A stretch of 64,000 nt of DNA from an uncultured Bacteroidales bacterium (GCA_902790595.1 CADASL010000004.1:1-64000), one strand, 5' to 3'. Positions 46,022 to 56,173 are shown, counted from the stretch's first letter. The notes: generated by a model from the letters alone, not told the origin. Made by a program: numbers and translations.

Positions 46022-47017
46022 TTATTTCTTGTAGAAGTTTTTAACAAACCGCGTAAACTCGCCTTGGCCGAAGATGACGCGGCGCACAAAGCACTCGCAG
46101 AATCCGCAGCCGTAGCCGCCGAGCTGCACGTAGGCCGCCGGAACGGCCAGCAGAGCCACCCGCAGCTCTTTTGTCGCTACAAGCGCGTCGGCAAAAAAGG
46201 CCAGAACGGGCAGAGCCAGAAGGCACCACAGCGGCCACCACAGAAAGCCCAAAACAATGAGCCCGATGTTGCCCAAAAAGAACGCCGCCGGCAGTGCGTG
46301 AACCAGTTTCATTGTGCCGGGGTGGCGCTTTTCGAGATTGATGCGCGCAATGCCCGAATTGTAAACCTGCTTGAAGAACGCCTTGAACGTGGTGCGGCGC
46401 TTGTGGTAGACAAACGCGTCAGCTATGAGCCCCGCCTTGCAGCCGTGTTCAATGAGCCGCATACTGAAATCGACGTCCTCGCCAAAGCGCATATCGCCGA
46501 ATCCGCCCACGCGCGCAAACTCGCCGCGGCTGATGCCCATATTGAAGCTGCGCGGATAGAACTTGTCCATTTTCTCTTTCTTGCCGCGGATGCCGCCGGT
46601 GGTGAGCACCGATGTCATTGAGTGGCTGATGGCTTTCTGTATGGGCGTGAACGACGGATGTGACGCGTCGGGGCCGCCGAAGCACTGCAGGCCGCGCTCG
46701 TCCACAGCTTTGTCAACGGCGTCGAGATAGCCGTCGGGCACAATCACGTCCGAATCCAGAAAAATCAGATAATCGCCCGCAGCGTGTGCCGCACCGTTGT
46801 TGCGCGCCGCGCTTGGACCGCCGTTCGGTTGCTCCAGATAGTTGATTGGCAGCCTTTCGGCGAATTTTTCCACAATGTGGCGGCAAGTGTCGGCCGAGCC
46901 GTCCTCGACAATGGTCACGTCGAAATCGCGGAAGCGCTGCGCCGTAAGTGACTGCAGCAGCTCGTCAACCTCGTCGGGGCGGTTGTAGACAGGCACTATG
47001 AATGAGTATTTGGGCAT
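46022..47017 (-). CDS. family 2 glycosyltransferase with membrane helices
   Basis: A 331-residue GT-A glycosyltransferase. N-terminal SFIVPVYNRPDEVDELL, VEDGSAD (about 37-43), NGGPSAARNNGA and LIFLDSDV (DxD-like, about 88-95), then FNMGISRGEF and FGEDVDFSMRL (acceptor motif ED). Two or three C-terminal membrane helices (LPAAFFLGNIGLIVLGFLWW, LLALPVLAFFADALV) suggest a membrane-bound enzyme acting on lipid-linked sugars or polysaccharide. No neighbours of the same pathway. Family call firm; donor and acceptor unknown. Confidence 0.88.
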   Translation of the reverse strand: MPKYSFIVPVYNRPDEVDELLQSLTAQRFRDFDVTIVEDGSADTCRHIVEKFAERLPINYLEQPNGGPSAARNNGAAHAAGDYLIFLDSDVIVPDGYLDAVDKAVDERGLQCFGGPDASHPSFTPIQKAISHSMTSVLTTGGIRGKKEKMDKFYPRSFNMGISRGEFARVGGFGDMRFGEDVDFSMRLIEHGCKAGLIADAFVYHKRRTTFKAFFKQVYNSGIARINLEKRHPGTMKLVHALPAAFFLGNIGLIVLGFLWWPLWCLLALPVLAFFADALVATKELRVALLAVPAAYVQLGGYGCGFCECFVRRVIFGQGEFTRFVKNFYKK

Positions 47018-47107
47018 TCTCTTTAAGGTTTAGTGGTTAGAGTTTAGGGTTTAGTTTTTCTAAACAGCGAAGCGTCTCACCTTCTCAACAGCGAAGCGCC
47101 TCAACCT

Positions 47108-47926
47108 TTAAATAATCCAGTTCCCCAATTGGTCGTCCATTTGGCCTTTCACGTAGACGTTGCTCTTGTTGAACACCGTTGAGTAGGGCTCAACGCCGCT
47201 TGTGAGCCACACGTTACCGCCGATGACCGAGTCGTGGCCGATGATGGACTTGCCGCCCAGAATGGTGGCGCCAGCGTAGATGGTCACGTTGTCTTCGATG
47301 GTCGGGTGGCGCTTCACGCCCGCTTCGGCCTTGTCCACGCTCAGGGCGCCCAGAGTCACGCCCTGATAGATTTTCACGTTGTTGCCGATGACGGTTGTCT
47401 CGCCCACCACAATGCCCGTGCCGTGGTCGATGCAGAACGAGTGGCCGATGGTGGCTCCAGGGTGTATGTCGATGCCCGTTTTGCCGTGGGCGTACTCGGT
47501 GAAGAGCCGCGGCACAATGGGGATGTTCTGCTCATAAAGTTGGTGCGCCAGACGGTAAACCACAATGGCGTAGAAACCAGGATAGGTCACAATCACCTCC
47601 TCGATGGACTTGGCGGCGGGGTCGCCGTTGAAGATGGCCGTAGCGTCCTCAATCATACGCAGATAGAGCAGTTCGAGCGAGTTCGAGAAGGTGTCAATCT
47701 CGTCTTGAATCTGCTCGTCGGCGAGCGAGAGTTGCGCCAGCACCTGTTCCATAAGGTGGCGCATATCGTAGTAGCGGGCCTCGGTCGATTGGTCGTCGTC
47801 GCACAAGATGGGGAACAGGAAGTTGACCGTCTTGGTCAGCAGTTGGTGGCTGAGCGACTGCGCAGGAATCTTGCCCGCAGCCTGCCTGCGGAATTGCCCG
47901 ATGTGTTCGAAAAGTGATTTATCCAT
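47108..47926 (-). CDS. cysE: serine O-acetyltransferase
   Basis: A 272-residue hexapeptide acetyltransferase making O-acetylserine for cysteine synthesis. An N-terminal helical domain of about 140 residues precedes the left-handed beta-helix: DIHPGATIGHSFCIDHGTGIVVGETTVIGNN (His of DHGTG is catalytic), then GVTLGAL and a tail DSVIGGNVWLT. The long N-terminal domain is the Bacteroidota type (EpsC/SrpH-like). No CysK or sulfate gene is adjacent. Flanked on both sides by repeated TCTAAACAGCGAAGC text (47060-47075, 48072-48086). Confidence 0.9.
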   Translation of the reverse strand: MDKSLFEHIGQFRRQAAGKIPAQSLSHQLLTKTVNFLFPILCDDDQSTEARYYDMRHLMEQVLAQLSLADEQIQDEIDTFSNSLELLYLRMIEDATAIFNGDPAAKSIEEVIVTYPGFYAIVVYRLAHQLYEQNIPIVPRLFTEYAHGKTGIDIHPGATIGHSFCIDHGTGIVVGETTVIGNNVKIYQGVTLGALSVDKAEAGVKRHPTIEDNVTIYAGATILGGKSIIGHDSVIGGNVWLTSGVEPYSTVFNKSNVYVKGQMDDQLGNWII

Positions 47927-47973
47927 TTATGAGAAGTTATAAGTTTTAAGTTTTCGAAGTTAAAAGTTTTAAT

Positions 47974-48059
47974 GTTTAGAAGTTTAGAAGTTTAGAAGTT
48001 TAGAAGTTTAGAAGTTTAGAAGTTTAGAAGTTTAGAAGTTTAGAAGTTTAGAAGTTTAG
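47974..48059. repeat. 8-bp tandem repeat (GTTTAGAA)n
   Basis: Nearly eleven perfect head-to-tail copies of GTTTAGAA in the 195-base spacer between cysE and uppP. Copy number is likely unstable. Confidence 0.9.
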
Positions 48060-48121
48060 TTTTTATCGATTTCTAAACAGCGAAGCATTACCCTCTAAAC
48101 ATCTCACCTTCTCACCCTTTT

Positions 48122-48967
48122 TTACACCGTCAAATTCACCCCGCACGCCATTAGCACCAGAATCAGGCCGCCTGCAACAATTCGGTAAATACCGAAAACC
48201 TTGAAGCCGTATTTTGTCAGGAACGCCACAAACCACTTCATTGCCAGCAGGGCCACCACAAAGGCCACAATATTGCCGATAATCAGCACGCCCAGATTGT
48301 CGGTGAGCAGTTGCAGGCCTTCGTCAGAGAGCAGCAGTTTGAGCATTTTGTAGCCCGACGCGGCACACATTGTAGGCACGGCCAAAAAGAACGAGAACTC
48401 GGCGGCCGCCTTGCGGGTGAGTTTCTGCGCCATTCCGCCCACAATTGTCGCCATTGAGCGCGAAACGCCAGGAATCATTGCAATGCATTGGAACAGACCA
48501 ATATATAACGCGCGGCGCTCGGTCAGTTTGGTCTCGTCAGAACCGCGGTTGAAAATCTTGTCGCAGAAGAGCATAAACACGCCGCCAACAACCAGCATAA
48601 CGGCCACAACGGTCACGCTTTCAAGCATTTCGTCAATCTTATCGCTGAAAAGCAGACCGATAACCGCCGCGGGAATGAAAGCCACCAGCAGTTTCCAGTA
48701 AAAATCGAACTTGTGAACCAGGCGTTTCAGCGCACCAGCGCCTTCGGGTGCGGGCTCGGTGTTCAAGCGGAAGAAACGCTTCCAGTAGAGCACCACCACC
48801 GACAGAATGGCGCCGAATTGGATTATCACCGTGAAGGCCTTCACAAACGCGTCGCTCTCAACGCCCAGCAGGCCTTGAGTAATTATCATATGTCCCGTCG
48901 ACGACACCGGCAGAAACTCTGTCAAGCCCTCAACAATGGCGATGATGATTGATTGAAAAATATCCAT
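48122..48967 (-). CDS. uppP: undecaprenyl-diphosphatase
   Basis: A 281-residue polytopic enzyme (BacA/UppP) that recycles undecaprenyl pyrophosphate for wall and polysaccharide synthesis. [14 protein letters not shown] (13-26) is the conserved E/x3/E-type motif 1, and [11 protein letters not shown] (about 165-175) is motif 2 with the catalytic Ser-Arg. About eight membrane helices. The gene is followed by the octamer repeat and cysE. Normal length, firm call. Confidence 0.95.
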   Translation of the reverse strand: MDIFQSIIIAIVEGLTEFLPVSSTGHMIITQGLLGVESDAFVKAFTVIIQFGAILSVVVLYWKRFFRLNTEPAPEGAGALKRLVHKFDFYWKLLVAFIPAAVIGLLFSDKIDEMLESVTVVAVMLVVGGVFMLFCDKIFNRGSDETKLTERRALYIGLFQCIAMIPGVSRSMATIVGGMAQKLTRKAAAEFSFFLAVPTMCAASGYKMLKLLLSDEGLQLLTDNLGVLIIGNIVAFVVALLAMKWFVAFLTKYGFKVFGIYRIVAGGLILVLMACGVNLTV

Positions 48968-48983
48968 TTTATTGATTAATTGA

Positions 48984-49601
48984 TTAATAGACTAATTGAT
49001 TTGTTGTTGCCGCCTTAATCGCACCCAAACTGTGGATTCTTACGACACGGTTATCGTCGGTTTCTGAAATCTTTTGCAACTGCTCAACGAAAGGCAGAAC
49101 GAACTCTGGCCTGTGCTTGCCAAGAACACGGAAGATTTCCGGCGCCTCCATACGAACCTTGTCCTCTTTGTCTTGCAAAAGTTCAGCAAAAACGGGCATA
49201 TGGTTTTTATATACATCAGGCGTGTTTGTGGCGATATTTTCCGAAGTCCAAATAAAACTCAATCTGACATTTGCCTCAGAGTCTTTTGCAAAGCGGAATA
49301 AATCTTTCCAAAACGGCTCGATTAGACCAAAATCCGCACGGCCGATTCGCCCGAGCGCGTTGATTGCACGCTCTCGCAAAAGCGGCTCGGAATTGTCAAG
49401 AAAAATTGCAATCGTAGGAACACAATCAGCAACCGCAGAAGGATATTTCAGCCCCATTTCCGCAAGAAGCCATAGCGCTTTGACTTTGATTTTCAGCGAT
49501 TCAGACGATAGAAGCGACTTTACATAAGGAATGTTCTCCTCCCATATGTCCTTGCTTTTTGTCAAAGCCCCAAGTTCCTTATATAATTCCGATTCCGTCA
49601 T
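48984..49601 (-). CDS. HEAT-repeat protein of unknown function
   Basis: A 205-residue soluble helical protein. Helix pairs such as [32 protein letters not shown] and [16 protein letters not shown] fit HEAT repeats closely, about five in all. No signal peptide or catalytic motif. It starts 43 bases after tsaD on the same strand and precedes uppP by 16 bases, so it belongs to that run. Possibly an interaction scaffold. Composition is more A/T-rich than its neighbours. Confidence 0.8.
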   Translation of the reverse strand: MTESELYKELGALTKSKDIWEENIPYVKSLLSSESLKIKVKALWLLAEMGLKYPSAVADCVPTIAIFLDNSEPLLRERAINALGRIGRADFGLIEPFWKDLFRFAKDSEANVRLSFIWTSENIATNTPDVYKNHMPVFAELLQDKEDKVRMEAPEIFRVLGKHRPEFVLPFVEQLQKISETDDNRVVRIHSLGAIKAATTNQLVY

Positions 49602-49644
49602 TATTATTTTGCCAAATTCCTAACTTCTAAATCCTAAATCCTAA

Positions 49645-50667
49645 TTACCGAATATCCATCCTTGCCAGCGGCGCCACGTCCTGCGTGGTGAACAGCCCCG
49701 CCTGATACTTGTAATATCCCGTGATGGCAATCATTGCCGCGTTGTCGGTGGTGAACGATATTTTGGGGATGAAGATTTTCAGCCCCTCGCGTTCGCCGTA
49801 GTCGAGCAGCGCCTGCCGCAGCCCCGAGTTGGCCGAAACGCCGCCTGCCACGCCCACCTGACGGATGCCCGTCGCCTTCACCAACTTCTTCAGTTTGTTC
49901 AGCAGAATCTCGATGATGGTGTTCTGCAGCGACGCGCACAGGTCGGGCAGATTCTCCTTCACGTAGTTCGGGTTGGTCTTCACCGCGTCGCGGATATGGT
50001 ACAGAAAACTCGTTTTCAGGCCGCTGAAACTGTAGTTGTAGCCCTCGATGCTCGGTTTGGCGAAACTGATGGCCTTTGGGTTGCCCTCTTTGGCCAGTTT
50101 GTCGATGATGGGGCCGCTCGGGTAGGGCAGTTCCATAACCTTGCCGCACTTGTCAAAGGCCTCGCCAGCCGCGTCGTCGATGGTGGTGCCCACCACTTCC
50201 ATATCAAGCGGGCTGCGCACAACCACCAGTTGCGAGTTTCCGCCCGACACCAGCAGGCAGATGAACGGGAACTCGGGTTGGTTGTTGTCGTCGGCGCTCT
50301 GCTTCACAAACAGCGCTAGCACGTGGCCCTGCAGGTGGTTCACCTCAATCAGCGGCAACCGTCGCGCAAGCGCAAAACCCTTTGCAAACGACGTGCCCAC
50401 CAGCAGCGAGCCCAGCAGGCCAGGTCCGCGAGTGAAGGCCACTGCCGAAATCTCGTCGAGCCCGATGCCCGCATTTTTGATTGCCGCGTCGATGGTTGGG
50501 ATGATGTTCTGCTGATGCGCGCGCGACGCCAGTTCGGGCACCACGCCGCCGTACTGCTCGTGCACTTTCTGACTCGAAATCACATTCGAGAGTATCACGC
50601 CGTCGCGGATAATGGCCGCCGAAGTGTCGTCGCACGATGATTCTATACCTAAAATTGTAACGCTCAT
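49645..50667 (-). CDS. tsaD: tRNA threonylcarbamoyladenosine transferase subunit TsaD
   Basis: A 340-residue ASKHA-fold enzyme of t6A37 synthesis, acting with TsaB/TsaE. TILGIESSCDDTSAA (about 3-17), YGGVVPELASRAH, the metal-binding VNHLQGHVLA (HLxGH, about 110-119), SGGNSQLV, and DDAAGEAFDKCGK, and a C-terminal GVAGGVSANSGLR are all present. ATG 50667 (MSVTILG) is chosen over an upstream start nine codons away. Divergent from the tamB-like gene, whose frame begins only 17 bases away. Firm call. Confidence 0.96.
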   Translation of the reverse strand: MSVTILGIESSCDDTSAAIIRDGVILSNVISSQKVHEQYGGVVPELASRAHQQNIIPTIDAAIKNAGIGLDEISAVAFTRGPGLLGSLLVGTSFAKGFALARRLPLIEVNHLQGHVLALFVKQSADDNNQPEFPFICLLVSGGNSQLVVVRSPLDMEVVGTTIDDAAGEAFDKCGKVMELPYPSGPIIDKLAKEGNPKAISFAKPSIEGYNYSFSGLKTSFLYHIRDAVKTNPNYVKENLPDLCASLQNTIIEILLNKLKKLVKATGIRQVGVAGGVSANSGLRQALLDYGEREGLKIFIPKISFTTDNAAMIAITGYYKYQAGLFTTQDVAPLARMDIR

Positions 50668-50684
50668 AAAAATATGGCTGCATT

Positions 50685-53600
50685 TTGTGCTCAAAAACGA
50701 TATTTTTGGGCACTTGTAATTTAAGGCGCAAAAGTATTAAAAAAGCCATAAAAATATTGTCGGTTTTTGTCCTGATTCTGGTCGGGGTGGTGCTTGTTGT
50801 GTGGTCAACTCTGCGCTCGCCTCTGGTGCAAACGCTGATTGCCAACCAGATAACTATGGCGCTGAGCCGCACGCTGAACGCCGATGTGAGTGTGGGCAAG
50901 GCCCGGTTCAACATCCGTAAGGGTCTGACGATGCAGGACATTCTGGTGCGCTGCCCCAACGGCGACACGCTGCTCTACGTGCCGCAGCTGTCGGGCTACC
51001 TGCGCTCTGTTGATGTGAGCGGCCGCAACATTGTTGTGCAACGGGCCTACGTGCGTGGCGCGCGGGCCAACATTGTCCGCACCGACAGCGTGTTCAATTT
51101 CAGCTTTTTGGCCGACAGCCTCAGAAAAACCGATACGGTTGAGGTTGCCGATACTGCGCGAGCGGCTTGGAACATAGGCGTTTGCGAGTTAACGATGGTG
51201 CAGTCGGGCTTCACCTACACCGACGACAGCGCCAGCCATCGCATCAGCGATTTGAATATTGATTTAAGCGATTTCTCGATGAGAGGCGACACCATCGCCT
51301 TGAAGCTCGAAACACTGACCGCCAGTCACAACGGTGCGCCGATGATTGAGAATTTGCAGCTCGATTTCGCCTTGAGCGACAGACAGATAGCCGTGAGCAA
51401 CCTGCAGGCCGTGGTGGGAGGGTCGCACGCGCAGATGAGCCGGGTTGATGTGGCTCTGCCCACCGAGTGCGAGCCGGTACACTACAAGGTGGCGGTTGAG
51501 GATTTGAAGCTTGTGCCGTCAGATTTTGCGCAGCTTGTGCCGCGGTTGGCCGGTTACACCGACGGCATTGCGCTCAAAGGACACATTGCCGGCACCGATA
51601 ACAAACTGAGGGGCCGCCAGTTGCAGATTTTGTTCGCCGACAGCTCGCTGCTCTGCGCCGACATCTCGCTGAAGAACTTCCGCGCTCCCGACAGCCTTGC
51701 CTATTGCCTCAAGGTGAGCAATCTGGCCACATCGGGCGCCGAGCTGGTCCATCTGCTCGCAACCTACACCGACGCAGAACCTGTCGCGCTCCGCAACTAT
51801 CTTGTGCCGGTGGGCTCCATCGCGTTCAGCGGAAAGGCCGAGGGAACGCTCGCCAGCATCGACGCCAACGGCAACCTGAGAACCAGTTTGGGCAGCATCA
51901 GCCTTGAGGCGGCGGTTGACAAGCGGAGCGGCAAAACCTACAACGTGAGCTCGCGCCTTAAATCGACGCCCATTGCGGCCGGCCCGATTGTGGGCAACAA
52001 TGCGGCTTTGCGTGTCGACATCAGCGCCGACGGCTGTGTGGGCAACGCCGCCAACACCAACATCAACGTCAACGGCACGGTGAACGACATTGCCTACGCC
52101 GGGCGCACCATCGACTCGCTCACCATCAACGGCCTGATTTCCAACCGGAAATTCAGCGGACGGCTCAGCTCGTTCGACCCCAATCTGCGGTTCGATTTCG
52201 ATGGCTTGGTCAATGTCAGCGACAGCCTGACCTACAAGTTCAAATCGAGCGTTTATTACGCCAATCTGTTCGCTCTCGGGCTTTCGGCCGATACTCTTTC
52301 AAACCTTTCGTTCAACCTTAACGCCAATTTCAGCGGCCGCACCATCGACCTTGCCGAGGGCACCATCGACCTGACCGACATCTACTATTTCAGCGATTCA
52401 ACCTATTTCGGCACCGACTCTGTATCGCTTGTGGCCGCCAACGCCAGCGCCGGCAAGGCTATCGACCTGCGGTCGGAGTTTGTAACGGCCCACGCCGAGG
52501 GCAATTTCCGCTTGACGCAGATGGTGGGTAGCACCAGCCGTTTTGTGCGCAGTTTTGTCGATGGCATCGCCTATGAGCCGGCTGAGGAGCGCAACTGCGT
52601 GACTCTCGATGTTGTGCTCGACTATCCGCACCCCGTTCTTGAGATGTTCGCGCCGTGGTTCAGCATTGCCTCCGGCTCGCGCGTGGCAGCCGTTTTCGAC
52701 GACAGCACCGCCAACTTCCGTCTGAAATTCAACTCGCGCGACATAACGGCTAAAAGCATTGAGGCTGAGGATATTGAGCTTGAGGTGCACAACGTTGCCG
52801 ACAGCCTGATGGCGACATTGACCACCAACGGTCTCTATTTTGCTGATTATGAGTCGATGCGCAATATTCAGCTCACGGCGGGGCTCCGCCACAGCCTGGC
52901 GCGGCTCAATATGCGCTGGAACAATCTGCTCGACCGCGGCAACAACAGCGGCGATCTGAACGCCGACATCGATTTGACCGCCACTGACGGGCAGCGTCTG
53001 AGGGTTGACGTCAAACCTTCGTGGATTACCATTCTCGACACCACGGCCCACATTCAGCCGGCAACCATCGCTTTGCGCGATTCGGCGGTGAGCATCGACC
53101 ATCTCGGTATCGACAACGGTTCCTTCCGCATCTTTGCCGATGGCGTTTTGTCGGACAACCCCGACGACAGTCTGTCAATCGACGTGAGCAACGTGCGGCT
53201 CGGGTTTGTGTCGAATGTTTTCGGGCTGAAGACGAAATTCTCGGGCGTGTTGTCGTGCCAGTCGGTGCTGAACGACCTTCGCGAGCGGCTCAACGGCAAT
53301 CTGAATATCAGCGATTTCGCCATCGACGGCCGGCGGTTTGGCAACATCAACGCCATCACGGCCTGGAACATCGACGAGCGGCGGCTGATGGTGGGCGGAG
53401 CGCTCTCCGACAAGGATGGCGAGTCGTACACAACCTTCGGCGGCTACATTGACCCGGCTGCGTTTGAGATGAACCTCGACGCCGAGGCCACGCACCAGGA
53501 CGTGCAGTTTCTGAAGCTGTTCCTTTCGGGGATTTTCTCCGAGATGACGGGCTCGTTCAGCGGCAATGTGCACCTCGACGGCCGCCTCAACTCGCCCCGT

Positions 53601-55112
53601 TGGTACGGCAAGGTCGGGCTCGAGGACGCCCACCTCACGGTCCGTCCCACAAAGGCCACCTACATTATTAACGACACGCTTGAGTTCGACGAGTATAAAA
53701 TCTTGTTCAATAATATTTTAGGTCACGACACGGAGAGCGGTACCGCCCTGCTGAACGGCAGTGTGTGGCACAACAGTTTCAAGGAGTTTTTTGTCGACCT
53801 GAAAATCAATGCCGAAAATGTTGTCGCTCTCAACACGCGCGCCAGCGACTCGCCGCTCTGGTACGGCAAGACTTACGGCAGCGGCATTGTTGACATTTCC
53901 GGTTCCAACCGCAGCATAATCAACATCGGCATCAGCGCAACAACGCAGCCGAAAAGTATGTTCTACATAACGATGGAGGGCCGCAACGACTTGACGGAGA
54001 ACGATTTCATCACCTTCGTATCGAACAATAATGTAAAGAATATCAAGGAGGTGCGCAAGTCGCGGCAAGATGCGGTCATTGAGGCTCCGCGCTCCATTGT
54101 CAACCTCAACCTCGACCTCAAGGTTACACCCGACGCCGAGGTGCAGATTGTTTTCGACCCCGCCATTGGCGATGCCTTGCGCGCCCACGGCTCGGCCGAC
54201 CTCAGCATCCGCCTCGACAACAATGTCTTCTCAATCTACGGCACCTACCTCATCAGCAGCGGAAACTTCACCTTCACGCTGCAAAATATGATTAGCAAGA
54301 AACTCGACCTTCAGAGTGGCAGCTTTGTAACGTGGACCGGCGAGCCGCTTGGCGCCACCGTCAGCATCGACGCCGCCTACAAGCTCCGCAAAGTGCCGGT
54401 TTATTCGCTCACACTCAACGAGGAAGACCGCGAGAAACGTGTGCCGGTGAACTGCCACCTGCTGATGACCAACAAGTTAGTGTCGCCAACCATCAGTTTC
54501 TCCATCGATATGCCATCCACCATCACCAAAATCGAGGAGGTTGAGCAGCTGAACAGCCTGCCCGAGGATGATCTCAACCAGCAGGTAATTTATTTGCTGT
54601 TGTTCAATAAGTTCTATCCGCTCACAAGCGTGTCTGATAATTCGACCGGCACATCGGCAGCCGCGGTGGGCGCCAGCACGGCCAGCGAGCTGCTGTCGAA
54701 CCAGCTCAGCAAATGGATTAGCCAGGTGAGCACCCACTTCGACCTTGGCGTGGCCTACCGCCCCGAGACCGAAATCAGCTCCGAGGAGTACGAGCTGGCG
54801 CTCTCCACATCGCTATGGAACGACCGCGTGACGGTGAGCAGCAACTTCGACGTGAACAACCAGGACAAGACATCGGAAGACAATAACACGCAGTACACCA
54901 CCGACTTTTCTGTTGAGCTGAAACTTAACAAAAAAGGAAATGTGCGGCTCAAGGCCTTCCAAAAGGTTAACGATGACATCATCTACGACGACGCGCCATA
55001 CACTCGCGGACTAGGTGTGTTCTACACTGAGGATTTCAACGATTTTGGCGAGCTTTGGCGCCGTTTGTTCCACCGCAAGGAGGCACGGAAGGCTGAGGAA
55101 AACGAAGAATAA
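50685..55112 (+). CDS. TamB-like translocation/assembly module protein
   Basis: A giant AsmA/TamB-type protein of up to 1475 residues. One N-terminal membrane helix (ILSVFVLILVGVVLVVWSTL) anchors it; then ~1300 residues of beta-rich repeats (LTMQDILVRCPNGDTLLYVPQ, repeated SLSIDVSNV-like strands) form the predicted lipid-conducting beta groove; the C-terminal DUF490 domain is visible from about 1080 (LWYGKTYGSGIVDISGSN, GNFTFTLQNM, VPVYSLTLNEEDREKRVPV) to GLGVFYTEDFNDFGELW. Start is unsure: the frame opens with TTG 50685, and TTG 50757 is another possibility. No BamA/TamA partner is adjacent. Likely moves phospholipid or assists outer membrane protein export. Confidence 0.88.
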   Translation: MCSKTIFLGTCNLRRKSIKKAIKILSVFVLILVGVVLVVWSTLRSPLVQTLIANQITMALSRTLNADVSVGKARFNIRKGLTMQDILVRCPNGDTLLYVPQLSGYLRSVDVSGRNIVVQRAYVRGARANIVRTDSVFNFSFLADSLRKTDTVEVADTARAAWNIGVCELTMVQSGFTYTDDSASHRISDLNIDLSDFSMRGDTIALKLETLTASHNGAPMIENLQLDFALSDRQIAVSNLQAVVGGSHAQMSRVDVALPTECEPVHYKVAVEDLKLVPSDFAQLVPRLAGYTDGIALKGHIAGTDNKLRGRQLQILFADSSLLCADISLKNFRAPDSLAYCLKVSNLATSGAELVHLLATYTDAEPVALRNYLVPVGSIAFSGKAEGTLASIDANGNLRTSLGSISLEAAVDKRSGKTYNVSSRLKSTPIAAGPIVGNNAALRVDISADGCVGNAANTNINVNGTVNDIAYAGRTIDSLTINGLISNRKFSGRLSSFDPNLRFDFDGLVNVSDSLTYKFKSSVYYANLFALGLSADTLSNLSFNLNANFSGRTIDLAEGTIDLTDIYYFSDSTYFGTDSVSLVAANASAGKAIDLRSEFVTAHAEGNFRLTQMVGSTSRFVRSFVDGIAYEPAEERNCVTLDVVLDYPHPVLEMFAPWFSIASGSRVAAVFDDSTANFRLKFNSRDITAKSIEAEDIELEVHNVADSLMATLTTNGLYFADYESMRNIQLTAGLRHSLARLNMRWNNLLDRGNNSGDLNADIDLTATDGQRLRVDVKPSWITILDTTAHIQPATIALRDSAVSIDHLGIDNGSFRIFADGVLSDNPDDSLSIDVSNVRLGFVSNVFGLKTKFSGVLSCQSVLNDLRERLNGNLNISDFAIDGRRFGNINAITAWNIDERRLMVGGALSDKDGESYTTFGGYIDPAAFEMNLDAEATHQDVQFLKLFLSGIFSEMTGSFSGNVHLDGRLNSPRWYGKVGLEDAHLTVRPTKATYIINDTLEFDEYKILFNNILGHDTESGTALLNGSVWHNSFKEFFVDLKINAENVVALNTRASDSPLWYGKTYGSGIVDISGSNRSIINIGISATTQPKSMFYITMEGRNDLTENDFITFVSNNNVKNIKEVRKSRQDAVIEAPRSIVNLNLDLKVTPDAEVQIVFDPAIGDALRAHGSADLSIRLDNNVFSIYGTYLISSGNFTFTLQNMISKKLDLQSGSFVTWTGEPLGATVSIDAAYKLRKVPVYSLTLNEEDREKRVPVNCHLLMTNKLVSPTISFSIDMPSTITKIEEVEQLNSLPEDDLNQQVIYLLLFNKFYPLTSVSDNSTGTSAAAVGASTASELLSNQLSKWISQVSTHFDLGVAYRPETEISSEEYELALSTSLWNDRVTVSSNFDVNNQDKTSEDNNTQYTTDFSVELKLNKKGNVRLKAFQKVNDDIIYDDAPYTRGLGVFYTEDFNDFGELWRRLFHRKEARKAEENEE
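50729..50736 (-). promoter_or_regulatory. candidate -7 box for tsaD
   Basis: TACTTTTG on the minus strand, a perfect TAnnTTTG match 62 bases upstream of the tsaD start. It lies inside the first codons of the longest tamB-like frame, favouring a later start for that gene. Confidence 0.45.
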
Positions 55113-55174
55113 TTGTCAGGCACTATATATTATAGGTGTAAAATATGCGGAGCGGTGGTTGTATCGCTGCGTTC

Positions 55175-56155
55175 TCAAAATTCCTTCCACCTTTCAGCAA
55201 TCTCATCCAGCGTTTGCATTATCACCGCCGGGTCTTTCTCGGTAACAAGCCTTATGCGGTAATCTTTGAAGTCGGGAAGGCCTTTGAAGTAGTTCGACAG
55301 ATGCTGGCGCAACTCGAAAACGCCCACGTAATCGCCTTTCCAGTCGAGCGAATATTGCAGATGTCGTTTGATGAGCTCAACTTTTTGTGGCACAGTGGGT
55401 TTTGACAGCAGTTCACCAGTTTTCAGATAGTGCTTCGTCTGGCTGAAAATCCACGGGTTGCCGATGGCCGCGCGTCCAATCATAATGCCGTCAACACCAT
55501 AGCGGTTGAACATTTCGGCGGCTTTTTGCGGACTGTCGATGTCGCCGTTGCCGATGACCGGAATGTGCAGTCTCGGGTTGGCTTTCGCCTGCCCAATGAG
55601 CGTCCAGTCGGCCTCGCCTTTGTACATCTGGCTCCGGGTGCGTCCGTGGATGGTAATTGCTTCGGCGCCAGCATCTTGCAAGCGTTCGGCAAGTTCCACA
55701 ATCGGCTTGTCGGTTTCGTCCCAGCCAAGGCGTGTTTTCACCGTTACGGGAAGTTTCACGGCCTGCACCACGCGGCGTGTAATCTCAATCATCAGTGGAA
55801 TGTTCTGCAACAATCCGGCACCGGCGCCTTTGCCCGCAATTTTCTTCACTGGGCAGCCAAAGTTGATGTCAATTAGATCGGGGTGGGCCTGCTCAACGCG
55901 CTGGGCGGCCTCAACCATCGCATCGGGATTTTTGCCGTAAATCTGTATGCCCACAGGCCGCTCGCTGTCGGCGATGTCGAGCTTGCGCAGACTTTTCTCA
56001 GCATCGCGGATGAGACCGTCGGCCGACACAAATTCAGAATACATCAGGTCGGCACCCTGCTCCTTGCAAAGGCGGCGGAACGATGGGTCGCTGATGTCTT
56101 CCATTGGCGCAAAGGCCACTGGCTTCTCACCTAAATCGATGTCTCTGATTCGCAT
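55175..56155 (-). CDS. dusB: tRNA-dihydrouridine synthase (DusB-like)
   Basis: A 326-residue FMN TIM-barrel reductase making dihydrouridine in tRNA. FMN-binding APMEDISDPSFRRL (about 16-29), the catalytic Cys in DINFGCPVKK (about 96-105), KTRLGWD, TIHGRTRSQMYKG (about 164-176) and GNGDI (about 201-205) are in order. ATG 56155 is used; the frame start ten codons upstream adds no homology. A CAU tRNA and its terminator lie directly upstream, on the same strand. Firm call. Confidence 0.93.
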   Translation of the reverse strand: MRIRDIDLGEKPVAFAPMEDISDPSFRRLCKEQGADLMYSEFVSADGLIRDAEKSLRKLDIADSERPVGIQIYGKNPDAMVEAAQRVEQAHPDLIDINFGCPVKKIAGKGAGAGLLQNIPLMIEITRRVVQAVKLPVTVKTRLGWDETDKPIVELAERLQDAGAEAITIHGRTRSQMYKGEADWTLIGQAKANPRLHIPVIGNGDIDSPQKAAEMFNRYGVDGIMIGRAAIGNPWIFSQTKHYLKTGELLSKPTVPQKVELIKRHLQYSLDWKGDYVGVFELRQHLSNYFKGLPDFKDYRIRLVTEKDPAVIMQTLDEIAERWKEF

Positions 56156-56173
56156 ATCGGTACGCAATTTAAA

